11,823 nucleotides of DNA from Chrysochromulina tobinii (GCA_001275005.1 JWZX01002555.1:1-11823); one strand, 5' to 3'; numbered from the stretch's first letter, positions 1-8,589 are shown. A program made the numbers and translations. The notes: generated by a model not told the origin, from the sequence alone.

Positions 1-88
1 CGAGCCCACACGCCACTTTCGTGATTGCCTCTGATTGCCTCTGATGATCATTGATGGCCTCCTTCATCAGGTGCGAGCCCACACGCCA
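1..88 (+). repeat. 15-bp direct repeat flanking the first intron
   Basis: CGAGCCCACACGCCA occurs at 1-15 and again, identical, at 74-88. The copies lie on either side of the predicted intron 21-70. A 15-base identity 73 bases apart is not expected by chance. Confidence 0.85.
21..70 (+). other. Predicted GT-AG intron in the ankyrin/oxygenase gene
   Basis: The intron starts GTGATTGCC and ends CATCAG, 50 bp. It holds two and a half copies of a TGATTGCCTC decamer in the sense direction. The reading frame upstream (1-20) is open and joins the downstream frame across the junction. A second possible acceptor is CGCCAG at 84-89, which also keeps an open frame, so the exact 3' splice site is uncertain. 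Confidence 0.6.
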
Positions 89-1518
89 GGTCGGTGTTTG
101 GAGAGAGCCCTCTGCACAAGGCTGCCGCCGCGGGGGCCGCCGAGCTGGCACAGCTGCTGCTAGCACGCGGCGCGACGCTGGATGTGGCGGATCTCATGGG
201 GGACACGCCGCTACACGTGGCGACCCATTTTGACGACGCGACGGTGCGTGTGATGCTCGCGCACGAGATTGAGCACCAGCAGCTGCGCCGGCACGGCGAT
301 GCCTTCTGGCGCTCAGTCCAGCGGGCGGCCGCGTGGGCGGGTGGCCACGATGCGCTTCAGATGCTCCTGCCGGCGGTGCACACTCCAGGGGACGATGCGC
401 TCACGACATCGCTCATCGTGGCTGCCGAGCGCGGCAGATCCGAAACCATCACCTTCCTAATTGAGCGTGGGGTCAGCACTGGCGCGGGCGATGCATCGAC
501 GGTCGCCAGCCGCGCCGACGGCGCCGGCCGTACTCCCCTCGAGGCTGCAGCGGCGAGTGGGCGCTGCGCGGCAGTGCAGCTGCTGCTGTCGCACGGTGCC
601 ACGCCTGCAAAGGCCTCGGGCTCGGCCACGGAGCTGGCGGCACGCTGCGAGCGTGAGCGTGCGGCCGCCGCGTGGGCCGAGGCAGGGGCAGACATGCCGG
701 CCGAGATTGCGAGCGTCCTCCCGAGCGCGCAGTGGCGGGAGCGTGCACGGGAGATGTCTCCGCTGACGCGGCGGCTGCTGGTGCTCGATACGGCACCGGC
801 CGCCGTCGACGCGGCCGCCTTGCTTCGGGAGACTACAGAGAGCGCTCCACTCACCAAGTACATGGCTGCCCGAGCGGCCCTGCATGCAGAGGAGCCAGCG
901 GCGCTGCTCCGCGTGGCGCGAGTGCTCGACGCGGCTGCGTGTGCGCGGCTGCGCGCGGCGGTCGATGCCAACGGCACCGCGTCGGTGGACAGCGTCGATC
1001 GGCTGCGGGAGCACGTACTCTATGTGCGCGCTCCCGAGCTCCGCCAGATGCTTGGGGGCGCAGCTCTCGATGCATTGCTCGCGCTGCCCCGACGCTTCCT
1101 GCAGGGCACGAGGCCGCCGCCACCGCCTCAGACAAAAGAGGGCACACACCGTAGCAAGAGAGGCCGCGTGCCACGGCCGCCGCCGGGCTCACAGCACGCT
1201 CTCTTCGATTGCTTTCTTCGCCGGTATTCGGCAGCTGCCGATGGCGACCAGCTGCTCACCTCCTTTCACATGGATACGGCGGACGTGACCGTGAACGTGG
1301 CGCTCACGGACGATGCGCAGATCGAGGGAGGCGTGCTGCTGGGCGTGTATGGGCATGGGGTTCATTCCATCGTACGCGCCGAGGGCGACGCAACCGTCCA
1401 CTCAAGCTCCCTCCTCCACGGCGTGACGCGCATGCGGGCGGGCACGCGCTACTCGATGATCATGTTCCACTCGCCGCTCAGGGGCGGTGGCGGCGGTATG
1501 GACTCCCGCGAGAGTTGA
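71..1518 (+). CDS. Ankyrin-repeat protein with C-terminal prolyl 4-hydroxylase-like 2OG/Fe(II) oxygenase domain (5' partial)
   Basis: The frame is open from 55 to the TGA at 1516-1518, but its first in-frame ATG lies inside an ankyrin repeat (nt 196), so the true start is upstream of the window. Residues are numbered from the GTG codon at 94. Ankyrin-like repeats are visible at about 3-60 (ESPLHKAAAAG, DTPLHVA), 72-92, 102-130 and 143-171 (GRTPLEAAAASG). After a helical stretch comes a P4H-type double-stranded beta-helix: Fe ligands H392 and D394 (FHMD), strand TVNVAL, GGVLL, third Fe ligand H442 (LLHGV) and 2-oxoglutarate-binding R452 (GTRYS), ten residues after H442 as is usual. The family hydroxylates peptidyl proline or related side chains; ankyrins would bind the partner protein. 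A Pro/Lys/Arg-rich insert (about 340-365) lies just before the catalytic core. Substrate and compartment are unknown. The domain call is strong; the 5' end is missing. Confidence 0.85.
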
Positions 1519-1527
1519 TGCCCAGAC

Positions 1528-1558
1528 GCATCAGAGAATCCAGTCGCATCAGAGAATC
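1528..1558. repeat. 18-bp-period repeat in the 3' flank of the oxygenase gene
   Basis: GCATCAGAGAATC occurs at 1528-1540 and 1546-1558. The rest of 1519-1719 holds no convincing gene; it includes several GGTTCGGTT-like words near 1625-1660 and is probably the shared 3' flank of two convergent genes. The ATCAGAGA word resembles the intronic decamer in reverse orientation, so an unrecognised intron reaching into the 3' flank cannot be excluded. Confidence 0.6.
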
Positions 1559-1719
1559 TCGCGCTCGGACGAATTCTCGGACGTGCACAAGTCGGGGCGA
1601 AGCAACGTGGCTCGTGGGGAAGCTCGGGTTCGATTGTTCGGTTCGGTTCATGGTTCGGTTACTTTTACGCTACTGGGGCGGAAAGTGTGTGAACTTTGTT
1701 AAAGCCCAGTGTTAAACGC

Positions 1720-3260
1720 CTAAAGCCTTTGAAGCGCGGGAGCCGCTGTCCGACCTCTCAACTGCTCCGCCTCGCGCTGCTCGCCCTTGAGCAGCGCCGC
1801 CCGAAGCGCGGGGAAGAAGGCACCTGACCAGAACTGCGGCTTGTGGCACAAAAGTGCGTGCAGTCGCACACGGCCGCCAGTCGTTCATCGACGCTCGTGT
1901 TCGGCAGCGGGCGCGCGTGCTCCGGGCGCGCTCTCGCAATGTGCATGTCCCACTGGTCAAAGGTGAGGTTGTGCATGGGCACGAGGAGCAACGCGCCATA
2001 CCGGGGCTCGCGAAGCTTCTTGTGAAGCATCTCGGTACGCCAATCGCCCCTGAGCTGCTTCTTGCGACTCTCGTTTGGGATCGGCGAGCAGTAGCATCCT
2101 CGCGAGGTGAGGTTCTCGTCGCGGTCCTCGTACCTGATGAGGCAGGCAATCAGAGGCAATAAGCTGCCTCGCAGGGGTAATCAGAGGCAATCAGAGGCAA
2201 TCCGAGGCAATCAGAGGCAATCAGCGGCCTCGCAAGGGCAATCAGAGGCAATCAGAGGCAAGTCCTCGTGGCAAGCACAGTGGCGATCAGACGCAATCCA
2301 AGGTCCTCCCATACAATCCACTGCCGCTCTTGCTGAGAAAGTGCTGCTTCGTGTTGTCGCTGATGATGAAGCGCTTGCTCGCATTCGCTACCGCTGTATG
2401 CGCAAGCACCGAGAGCACTGCCTGCATGTCCTCGTCAAGGGAGGTTTTCTGCTGCGGCTGGTATTCGACACCCCCGACGTTGGCGATGACGACATCGAAG
2501 TCAGCGGCGACGGACTCCCAAAACTCTTTGCAGTACCTGACGACGGAAGGAGGCACTCAGACATCATCGGAACCCATCAGGCGTCGTCAGACAATCATCC
2601 ATGACACTCAACATACCGCCATAGGAATAAGGTCGCGTTGGCTTTTGAGCTACGAGTTGAGCCACTCGCGGCCTTGATCGCCTCCTCGCGCGCTTCGCAG
2701 AAGCCGAGGGTCGGCCACTCGTAGTTGTGTATGTACGTCAGGTTCAGGTCGAAGCTAGGGAAGTAGACGCCTCGTTTCCACGGATATTTATAGTACACGG
2801 TGCGGGACGAGGGCCATTCTGTGCTGCCGCGCCCTTCGCTCAGGACCGGGCGGAAGCTCGCATTGCTCCTTCGCATGTCGCACATGGCGGCAAAGTGCTG
2901 ATGCGCCGTCAGCGAGTTGCCGTAGAACAAGACGCGCTTTCCGCGGAGGAGCGTGGCGGCGAGGCTCGCGAAGTCTGTGTGGCCGTCGCACCTCGAGCTG
3001 TTGGCGACGATGGGCTCGCAATAGTGGCCTGGATTGGAGAAGAAGCTCCAGTACCCGTTGTGTGCCATTGGGCTGCTTTCGATGCCACGGCGTATCTCGC
3101 CGCACGGCGGACAGGAGCATTCATCGTGCGCCTCGAGGCGGCTCTTTTGAGCGTAATACTCCATGGCGTCATGTCTTGAGATTTGCGTGGCGTCTTGAGA
3201 TTGCCACGAGCAGGTGGAGGAGAGGCGGGCAGATGGCACGCTCGAACCGATCGTCGCCAT
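1720..3260 (-). CDS. SGNH/PC-esterase (TBL/PMR5-like) family protein, three exons, apparent frameshift near the C-terminus
   Basis: Exons are 3260-2617, 2536-2315 and 2133 to the end; the splice phases match exactly. With ATG at 3260, a GNSL block (G114-L117, nucleophile S116, in GKRVLFYGNSL) corresponds to the family's GDSL/GNSL motif, FDVVIANVGG (about 228-237) is a core strand, and D379-C-T-H382 (CDCTHFC) is the DxxH motif completing the triad. Members are mostly polysaccharide O-acetyltransferases or esterases. Eight N-x-S/T sequons suggest a Golgi-luminal or secreted protein, yet no signal peptide is visible, so the 5' end may be incomplete; the frame is open up to 3554. A 33-bp candidate mini-intron (about 3204-3172, in frame either way) contains CAATCTCAAGACG repeats. 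Unshifted, the frame ends at 1758 (413 aa). After a 2-base shift near 1847-1850 it gives CHKPQFWSGAFFPAL, the expected family ending, and stops at 1720. Confidence 0.75.
2134..2314 (-). other. Predicted GT-AG intron 2 of the PC-esterase gene
   Basis: Sense strand: GGATT|GTATGGG to CATCAG|GTACGAGG, 181 bp. Removal joins GGA TT and G TAC (GSGLYEDRDEN) in frame. The intron is largely a TGATTGCCTC tandem array. Its first bases (GTATGGGAGGACC) closely resemble the first bases of the next exon (GTACGAGGACC). Confidence 0.85.
2147..2262 (-). repeat. Decamer tandem array inside an intron
   Basis: On the + strand the unit is AATCAGAGGC; in the transcribed sense it is TGATTGCCTC. About eight recognisable copies occur. 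They are nested in a larger 61-bp period: GCTGCCTCGCAGGGG at 2163 and GCGGCCTCGCAAGGG at 2224, each followed by decamers. Confidence 0.9.
2537..2616 (-). other. Predicted GT-AG intron 1 of the PC-esterase gene
   Basis: Sense strand: GGCG|GTATGT to CGTCAG|GTACTG, 80 bp. Removal joins TGG CG and G TAC, giving ...LFLWRYCKEFW, and avoids the stop met by reading through. It contains degenerate sense-strand copies of the decamer (TGATTGTCTGA, TGATGTCTGA). Confidence 0.85.
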
Positions 3261-3327
3261 GTTTTTCCGAAGAAATGCCGATTCACTGAGAAGAATGTTG
3301 TCCCTCCAAATCTCTTTGTGTTGAGGG

Positions 3328-3374
3328 GGCTCCCACGCCGAGCCCGCGCGCGCGGCGGCGGGCCGACTCCCCGT
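3328..3374 (-). promoter_or_regulatory. Two-block upstream module of the PC-esterase gene, shared with the Cwc2-like gene
   Basis: On the + strand, GGCTCCCACGCCGAG (3328-3342) and GGGCCGACTCCCCGT (3360-3374) are separated by 17 GC-rich bases, 68 bases beyond the proposed ATG at 3260. The same blocks, with one substitution and one 2-base insertion, sit 36 bases beyond the ATG of the Cwc2-like gene. It is probably a core promoter or transcription-start element; this is inference from the position and similarity of the two copies. Confidence 0.55.
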
Positions 3375-3470
3375 GTGGGGAAAACGGAGAGGAGTAGGTC
3401 CAACTACAAAGAGCACCCGAGTACCCGAGGACAATACATTGTAAAGTCGAAGATGATTCCGCATTGCGTT

Positions 3471-3551
3471 ACACCGGTAAAAAGACACCGGGGGGAGCCG
3501 GGACACACACCGGTAAAAAGACACAGGGGGAGCCGGGACACACACCGGTAC
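3471..3551. repeat. 36-bp tandem repeat, about 2.3 copies
   Basis: Units begin ACACCGGTAAAAAGACAC at 3471 and 3507, with a partial third at 3542 (ACACCGGTACC). The first two are 36 and 35 bp and differ mainly by CCGGGG versus CAGGGG. They lie between two divergent genes. Confidence 0.9.
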
Positions 3552-3729
3552 CATGCTGCGTTAGCATTCGTTCATGTAATTAAATTTGTTCAAGCTCCGT
3601 GCTCAACCTTGAATCTCTAAACCACACACTCACTCCTGCCGTCTGCGGTAGGCCGTGGATGCGCTCAGACGGAAAACTCGTCGACGTGCTGTTTCTGACG
3701 AATCTCTTTACCTCATGTAATTATGCAAA
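3552..3729 (+). promoter_or_regulatory. Upstream region of the DGAT2-like gene
   Basis: This stretch is AT-richer than the surrounding DNA and leads to the ATG at 3730. TCATGTAATTA occurs twice, at 3572-3582 and 3713-3723, the second just before the start codon. I see no canonical TATA box at a fixed distance. With 3261-3551 it forms a 469-bp gene-free interval holding the module at 3328-3374 and the 36-bp repeat. Confidence 0.4.
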
Positions 3730-4722
3730 ATGAAGTTAATGGCCGACGCGACATCCTCCCCTCCTGACAGCAGCGTCGATGCCGCACCCATGGCTAGACG
3801 CAGCAAGATGCTCGTGCTCTCGCTCGCACTCGCGTACGCAGCCTTCTTTGTGCTCAACTCGCGCGCTCATCGGCAGCTCACACCATGGGGCTACAGTTGG
3901 GCAACGCGCTTCGCTGCGGCCGTATGCCATGCTATTGGTCGGCTCTTTGGGATTCGCTTCCACATGAAATTGGATACAGTTCCAACGAACGGGCCGTATC
4001 TTGCGTGTGTCAGTCCTCACGGCGTGCTCCCGCTCTCGCTCATCGGCTTCGGCATGTGGAAATTCTGCGTGCGCGCTGGCCCGTATACGGAGCAGTCACT
4101 CGTGGGCCTCGACGCACGCGCAGCAGGTGCCTCCATTCTCTTCCGCATCCCGCTGCTGCGCGAGCTGCTGCTGCTGGCCAATGTTCGCGACGCTTCCTAC
4201 GACAACATCATCGGCCTGCTCACGAGCGGGCGGACGGTTGCCGTAAATCCCGGAGGAAACTGGGAAATGACCAGCGCGAGCCACGAGCAGGAACGAATCT
4301 ACGTTCAGCAGCGGCTCGGCTTCATTCGGCTCGCCATGCGCACCGGTCGGCCGCTGCTGCCCGCCTACGCCTTCGGCGAGTCCCAGCTCTTCCACGCCTC
4401 GACGCGCTGGCTAGATCAACGCTTGTGGATGGTGCGACGGCTGCGGATTGGAGCGCCATTGTTCACAGGCAGATGGGGCCTGCCGCTGCCTATTCCGATC
4501 CCGACGGACGTTACCTTTGTAGTGGGGCGCGAGGTTCCCGTCGGCCCGCCCACTACGACGCCAACGGACGCGCAGGTCGAGGAGGTCTTTGAGCGGTACG
4601 TCGATGAGATGTGTCGTCTCTTTCGAGAACATGCGGCCGCCTGCCTGCCGGCCTCAGTGGCTGCGCGCGGCCTCGAGGTGCACCGCATCGGGCAAGGCCT
4701 CGTGCGCCATGCCAAGTTGTAG
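3730..4722 (+). CDS. DGAT2-family (DAGAT) acyltransferase
   Basis: 330 residues in one uninterrupted exon, close to the usual length of the family. DGAT2 proteins transfer acyl groups from acyl-CoA to diacylglycerol, or to monoacylglycerol or alcohols in sister groups, in the endoplasmic reticulum or at lipid droplets. A hydrophobic segment at about 27-43 (MLVLSLALAYAAFFVL) would anchor it. Family blocks in order: SPHG (95-98, matching HPHG/YPHG with the key His at 97), NPGGNWE (173-179), GFIRLAMRTG (197-206), LPAYAFGESQLF (210-221), and RWGLPLPIP (248-256), then VTFVVGREVPV. The first residue of the PHG motif is Ser rather than the usual His or Tyr. The ATG at 3730 precedes the anchor by 26 residues; M4 and M21 are alternatives. 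DGAT, MGAT or wax-ester activity cannot be separated by reading. Confidence 0.9.
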   Translation: MKLMADATSSPPDSSVDAAPMARRSKMLVLSLALAYAAFFVLNSRAHRQLTPWGYSWATRFAAAVCHAIGRLFGIRFHMKLDTVPTNGPYLACVSPHGVLPLSLIGFGMWKFCVRAGPYTEQSLVGLDARAAGASILFRIPLLRELLLLANVRDASYDNIIGLLTSGRTVAVNPGGNWEMTSASHEQERIYVQQRLGFIRLAMRTGRPLLPAYAFGESQLFHASTRWLDQRLWMVRRLRIGAPLFTGRWGLPLPIPIPTDVTFVVGREVPVGPPTTTPTDAQVEEVFERYVDEMCRLFREHAAACLPASVAARGLEVHRIGQGLVRHAKL

Positions 4723-5241
4723 CGGGGGCGGCACCTGGCTAGCCTGTGCGGCTCGGGCAGCTTCTTAGCAGCTTCAAAGTTTGGAGATGTCGTCATACAC
4801 AGTTGTTTACCGCACCGTATGTGCGGTCGGTTTTCGATTTGATCGGAATGATCGCTAACCCTCCGGTCGGACGACCCTTGTCCCTTCGCGCGAGCGGCCC
4901 GGCGCGGCGCGAAATTAAGCGCTGCCCCGACCGACGCCGCGCGATTCATGCCGCAAGCGTCGGCCCCGGTGGCGCGCGGGTCCCGGCCGTCAGCCGGTTC
5001 AAACGTATCGTCTAGTGTCGTCTAGACGCTAGCGCTTTCACTGTTACCGTACGGGGCCCGCCCGAACCCCGCGTCCCCGCCCGACACGGAACCCGCGACG
5101 AGGCGACAGCGGACCGAGGCGAGGTGAACGTGCCGGGCTCGAAAACGGGCTGGAACGCTCTCGACGTGACGGTTGCCGCATGCCGGCTCCGCCACGCGCC
5201 TCTCGCACTTTCACTTAGACACCGAGGCTGGTCACGCCTGG
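4723..5241. other. Convergent intergenic region without a recognisable gene
   Basis: 519 bases between the 3' ends of the acyltransferase (+) and the helicase (-). Open frames here have no recognisable motifs and no start context. I note a TCGTCTAG direct repeat at 5008-5015 and 5018-5025, a CTGGTCAC repeat near 5228-5244, and no AATAAA-type polyadenylation signal. A GGTTCAAA word near 4995 is not part of a foldable tRNA. Confidence 0.6.
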
Positions 5242-6596
5242 TCACAGCTCCTCGCCGCGTGCCCTCGCCCGCCGGCGCGCCTCGATGGACCTCTGCTCAG
5301 CCGCGCGCCCTCCAAAGAAGCTCTCGATGGCGCTCAGGGCTTGCTGGTGCGAGACGGCCGTGCGCAGCTGGCTCCCAATCCATTGGGGCAGCCGCTGCCG
5401 AATGGACGCCTTGCCGAAACGGCTGTCAGCGAGCACGATCGTCGCATAGTCGCCAATGTGACGGATGGCGCGCCCAATCGACTGGTTCACGGCCTTGAGG
5501 CACAGGTTGGTGTAGTACTCGCGCCCCGCGCCCACGCCGTGCGTCGCGTCCAGATGGGCCCAGCGCTCCTGCAGCGTGAGCTCCGACGGGTTCGCGAACG
5601 GTAGCCCCACCATGACGACGCACCGACCGAGCCCATCGGAGAAGTTGATGCCTTCGCTCATCTTACCGCCCACAATGCTGAGCAGCAGCGCGCCGCCCTT
5701 GGGGCGAGTGCGCCCGCCGCCGCCGCTTGTGCCGCCCCCGCTTGCTCCTGCGTCCCCTGCGCTGCCAGTGCCCGTGCCACCTGCTTGCAGCAGCTGCTGC
5801 CGCTGCCGCTGCTGCCCATCGTCGTCGTCGTCGTCGTCGTCAGGCCCGAAGGTGGCCTCGATGGCAGCGGCATAGCTCTTGAGCACAGCGTCGAGCTCGG
5901 ACGCCTCGCGAGGCTCGCGATAAAGCCGCTTGAGCCTCCCCAGCTGAGCCCACACGCCCGATGCCTGCCAGTGACTCACCACCTGCTCCTCATACCCAAA
6001 CGAGGGGAGGAAGACCACAATCCCGTCCGGTACGGAAGCAGCGAGGCTGAGCAACAGCCGCCCCAGCTCGTCGAGCTGCGGCGTCGCCGCACGCGCTCCA
6101 AAAGTGAATTGGAACTGAACACCCGTTGGGCCCACTGGCACGACGATCGGAAGCAGGTTGGCGCTCGGCACGATGTGGCCGTATGAGACCATCCGGAGCC
6201 GGCCAGCTCGCTCGCTGTGGAAGAGCTGCTGCTCGAGGTCGGCAAAGGGCTGCATGGTGCCGCCCGCTAAAACCACTGCATGCGCCTCAGAGAGCACTCG
6301 GCGGAAATAGACGGACGGGTTCAGATGGAGCACTTTGAGCCAGGAGCCTGTCGGCGTACCCGCCGATGCCGCCCCCGCCGCCGAGCGCACGGCCGCGCTG
6401 GATGCGGCTGCGCCTGCGGTGGCGCTCGCGCTCGCGCTCGAGGTACCGGCGGTGGGTTGGAGGGGAGGTTCGATGTGCAAGAGCACGCGGCCATCCTTGT
6501 CGTCATTCGTGAGGGCCTCGAGGAGCCGCACCACACCGTGCAAGCTGCCCGAAGCTGCCGCCGCGACGCCGCCGACGCCGCCTCCCCCCCTTCCCG

Positions 6597-6629
<33 letters not shown>

Positions 6630-8331
6630 GGGAGGTCTGCACCTCCGCGTCCGCGAATCCGCGCAGCTTGCGCGCAATCTGTGAGCCTTCACAGAAGGCG
6701 GTGAGATCGAAGAGATTGAGATGATCCACACGAAGCGCCGAGAGGAACTCGTTCAAGCGCACGATGCGCTCCGTCACCTCGCCGCTGCCGCCGCCTCCGC
6801 CCACACGCGGAGCGCCCGCCGCCGCCGGCTGGAGCGCTGCTCGGAGCGCGCGTACGACTTGGAGGAGCTGCTGCACGCACAGGCGGTTGGTCGGCTTGAG
6901 GCGAGCGTGGTACTTTTCAGCGTACTGGGCCAGCTGGGCAGAGACTTCGGAGAGCTGTCGGGCGGTGAGCGTGACGGAGTGCGTGTCGTTGATCGTGTCG
7001 ATGAGGTTATGTGCCTCGTCCACGATGACTACCGAGCGGCGCAGGGAGAGGCCCAGAGATTCCCGTGTCCCCGCATGCAGCAGCGATGCATACGGCAGCA
7101 GCACTAGTTGCGCGTCTGGGAGCGCATCTCTGGCGGCATAGTAGGCGCAGCAGCCCTCGCGCCTCCCGAGGGCGCCAAGCTCCTCCACGTCACGGGGCGC
7201 CAGCAGCGCGCTGTCCGTCACCGCCTGGCGCGCCTCCTTGTTCGCCGCATCCCTTGGACGATGTAACGGGCAGCCTGCTCCACCTCCATCTCCTCCAAGT
7301 CCGCGATCGCCCTCGCGTGTCGTCCGGTCTGCCGCCGCACCCTCGTTGCCCTTGCCCGTCGCCCGCTTCGCCTTCGCCGCCTTGGACTGCAGGTCGAGGC
7401 AGAGCTCATTCACCCGCTCGGCACCACCAGGGGCGCCGCGCACCGCTTCGTTGGTGCAGAGCGCCTTTCGGCTGCCGAGAGAGACGACGCCGAGCTGCTT
7501 GGCGTACGCAGTCTTGCGCACCTCGCCCACTACCTGCGCCAACTGTGAGTGCGTCCTAGAGCAGTAGTAGATCCGCCACGGCGTGCGCGGCGTGCCTCCC
7601 TCGCCATCCACACCGCCGTCGGCGTCCTCCCCATCGCTTGGGCCGCCCAACTCAGCGTCCGAGATCTCGAGCACGGCGCGACGGCGCGCGTCCGACGCTG
7701 CCGAGTCCCATTCTCCCAGCAAGAACTCGTCCATGCTCGCGCCGCTCGTCGTCGTCGTCGCCGCCGCCGCCTTGGCTATCGCCGATGCGCCGCCCAAGTG
7801 GCGTCCGCCTCCGCCGCCTCCGCCGACATCGCCCTGCCACGAAGTTCCCGCGCGGGCATGCTGCTGCTCGGCGCGCCGTCGGCTGCTACGTAACGCCTCG
7901 TACTGTTGCAGCCGCTTCGTGCGCACCTCACGCTTCTCGGCGAGCGCGCTCGAGCGCCGCTGCAGTCGGCTCAGCTTCATGTCGGTGTACCAGTTGTCGA
8001 CCCAATCTTCGGCGTCAGCCTCGCTCGCCGCGAGCTTCTCCTCGAGCAGGCGCTCCTCGCGACGCTGTTGATCCTGCAGCCAGCGTAGCGCGCCGCACAC
8101 GAGCGAGAGCGACTTGCCCGTGCCCGTCGGGCTCTCAAAGACGCCGATGCCGCCATCATCGAGGCACTGGTAAAGCGAACGCATGAAGTCGAGCTGACAT
8201 GCGTACGGCGGGAAGGGGAAGCCGAACGGGTGCTCATCCGGTGCCGTCGGCTCGCCTGGGAGGGCGTCCACACGCGCGCGCTTGGTATTGGCACCGGACG
8301 GCGCGGCCGTGGACGACGATAAACTCGCCAT
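5242..8331 (-). CDS. DDX11: DDX11/CHL1-type Fe-S DNA helicase (XPD/FANCJ superfamily 2)
   Basis: 1029 residues, intronless. DDX11/Chl1 is a 5'-3' DNA helicase acting in sister-chromatid cohesion and replication-fork or G-quadruplex processing. Motifs in order: FPFPPYACQLDFM with Q46, Walker A ESPTGTGKS (66-74, K73), motif Ia YYCSRTHSQL (255-264), four Fe-S cluster cysteines (C292, C311, C354, C394 or C395), DEAH box VIVDEAHNLIDTI (438-441 is DEAH), AGGTM (689-693), SEGINFSDGLGR (892-903) and motif VI NQSIGRAIRH (949-958). The IVDEAHNLIDTI and CGALRWL blocks favour DDX11 over XPD, RTEL1 or FANCJ. Low-complexity inserts occur between motifs: Gly-rich 169-181, Gln 569-578, an Ala/Ser region 630-660, Asp 831-838 and Gly/Ser 851-873, so the helicase core itself is intact. 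Start ATG 8331 begins MASLSSS; an N-terminal KRAR (17-20) may be a nuclear signal. Confidence 0.95.
5818..5841 (-). repeat. In-frame trinucleotide tract encoding Asp8
   Basis: A GAC/GAT run on the coding strand gives eight Asp in a row in the helicase, in a linker before motif V. Confidence 0.95.
6598..6627 (-). repeat. (CTG)10 tract encoding Gln10
   Basis: Ten perfect CTG units on the + strand read as CAG codons in the helicase (residues 569-578). All ten codons are identical, so the tract is likely to vary in length. Confidence 0.97.
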
Positions 8332-8589
8332 CGATTACGGCGCCAAAGTGCCGGGGCGGCGCGAAGTTGGAATCGGGGTCTCTCGATCTGCATCTGGAAT
8401 CACCCCAAATGCTAGCTTAGAGAGCACATTCGATAGGCTTCCGTTAGGTTGTCTGTTGTTTACGAAGTAACTGAACTGAACTGATCTGGAATCGCCTGGG
8501 TTCATCGGGCTCGGAAAAAAGGTGGTCATAACAAGGGTATGCTGACCTCTTGTAGACCTCATCCAACTTGGGGTATCTCATGCAGGATC
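8332..8589 (-). other. Intergenic region between Cwc2-like stop and helicase start
   Basis: Both flanking genes run on the minus strand, so this holds the 3' flank of the Cwc2-like gene and the promoter of the helicase. The two-block module of the other minus-strand genes is not present. A short AACTGAACTGAACTGA repeat lies near 8468-8483, and an A-run near 8515. No gene is seen. Confidence 0.6.

Noticed and set aside
457-1149. Long minus-strand open frames (230 and 206 aa) opposite the ankyrin/oxygenase gene
   Set aside because: Arg/Ala/Ser-rich composition, no motif, and the plus strand has clear domains; shadows of GC-rich coding DNA.
1615-1665. Second tRNA-like GGTTCGATT word
   Set aside because: The flanks do not form a 5-bp stem; it is part of a GGTTCGGTT-rich stretch.
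1831-1846. A 16-bp GT-AG mini-intron to explain the frame change after DxxH
   Set aside because: Too short for splicing, and removing it would delete the conserved Cys and following residues rather than restore the family ending.
3261-3554. N-terminal extension of the PC-esterase from ATG 3554
   Set aside because: It crosses the 36-bp tandem repeat and the shared upstream module, so it is probably non-coding, although the missing signal peptide keeps the start uncertain.
4960-5035. tRNA-like GGTTCAAA word
   Set aside because: Bases flanking the loop do not pair into a T-arm and no matching acceptor stem was found.
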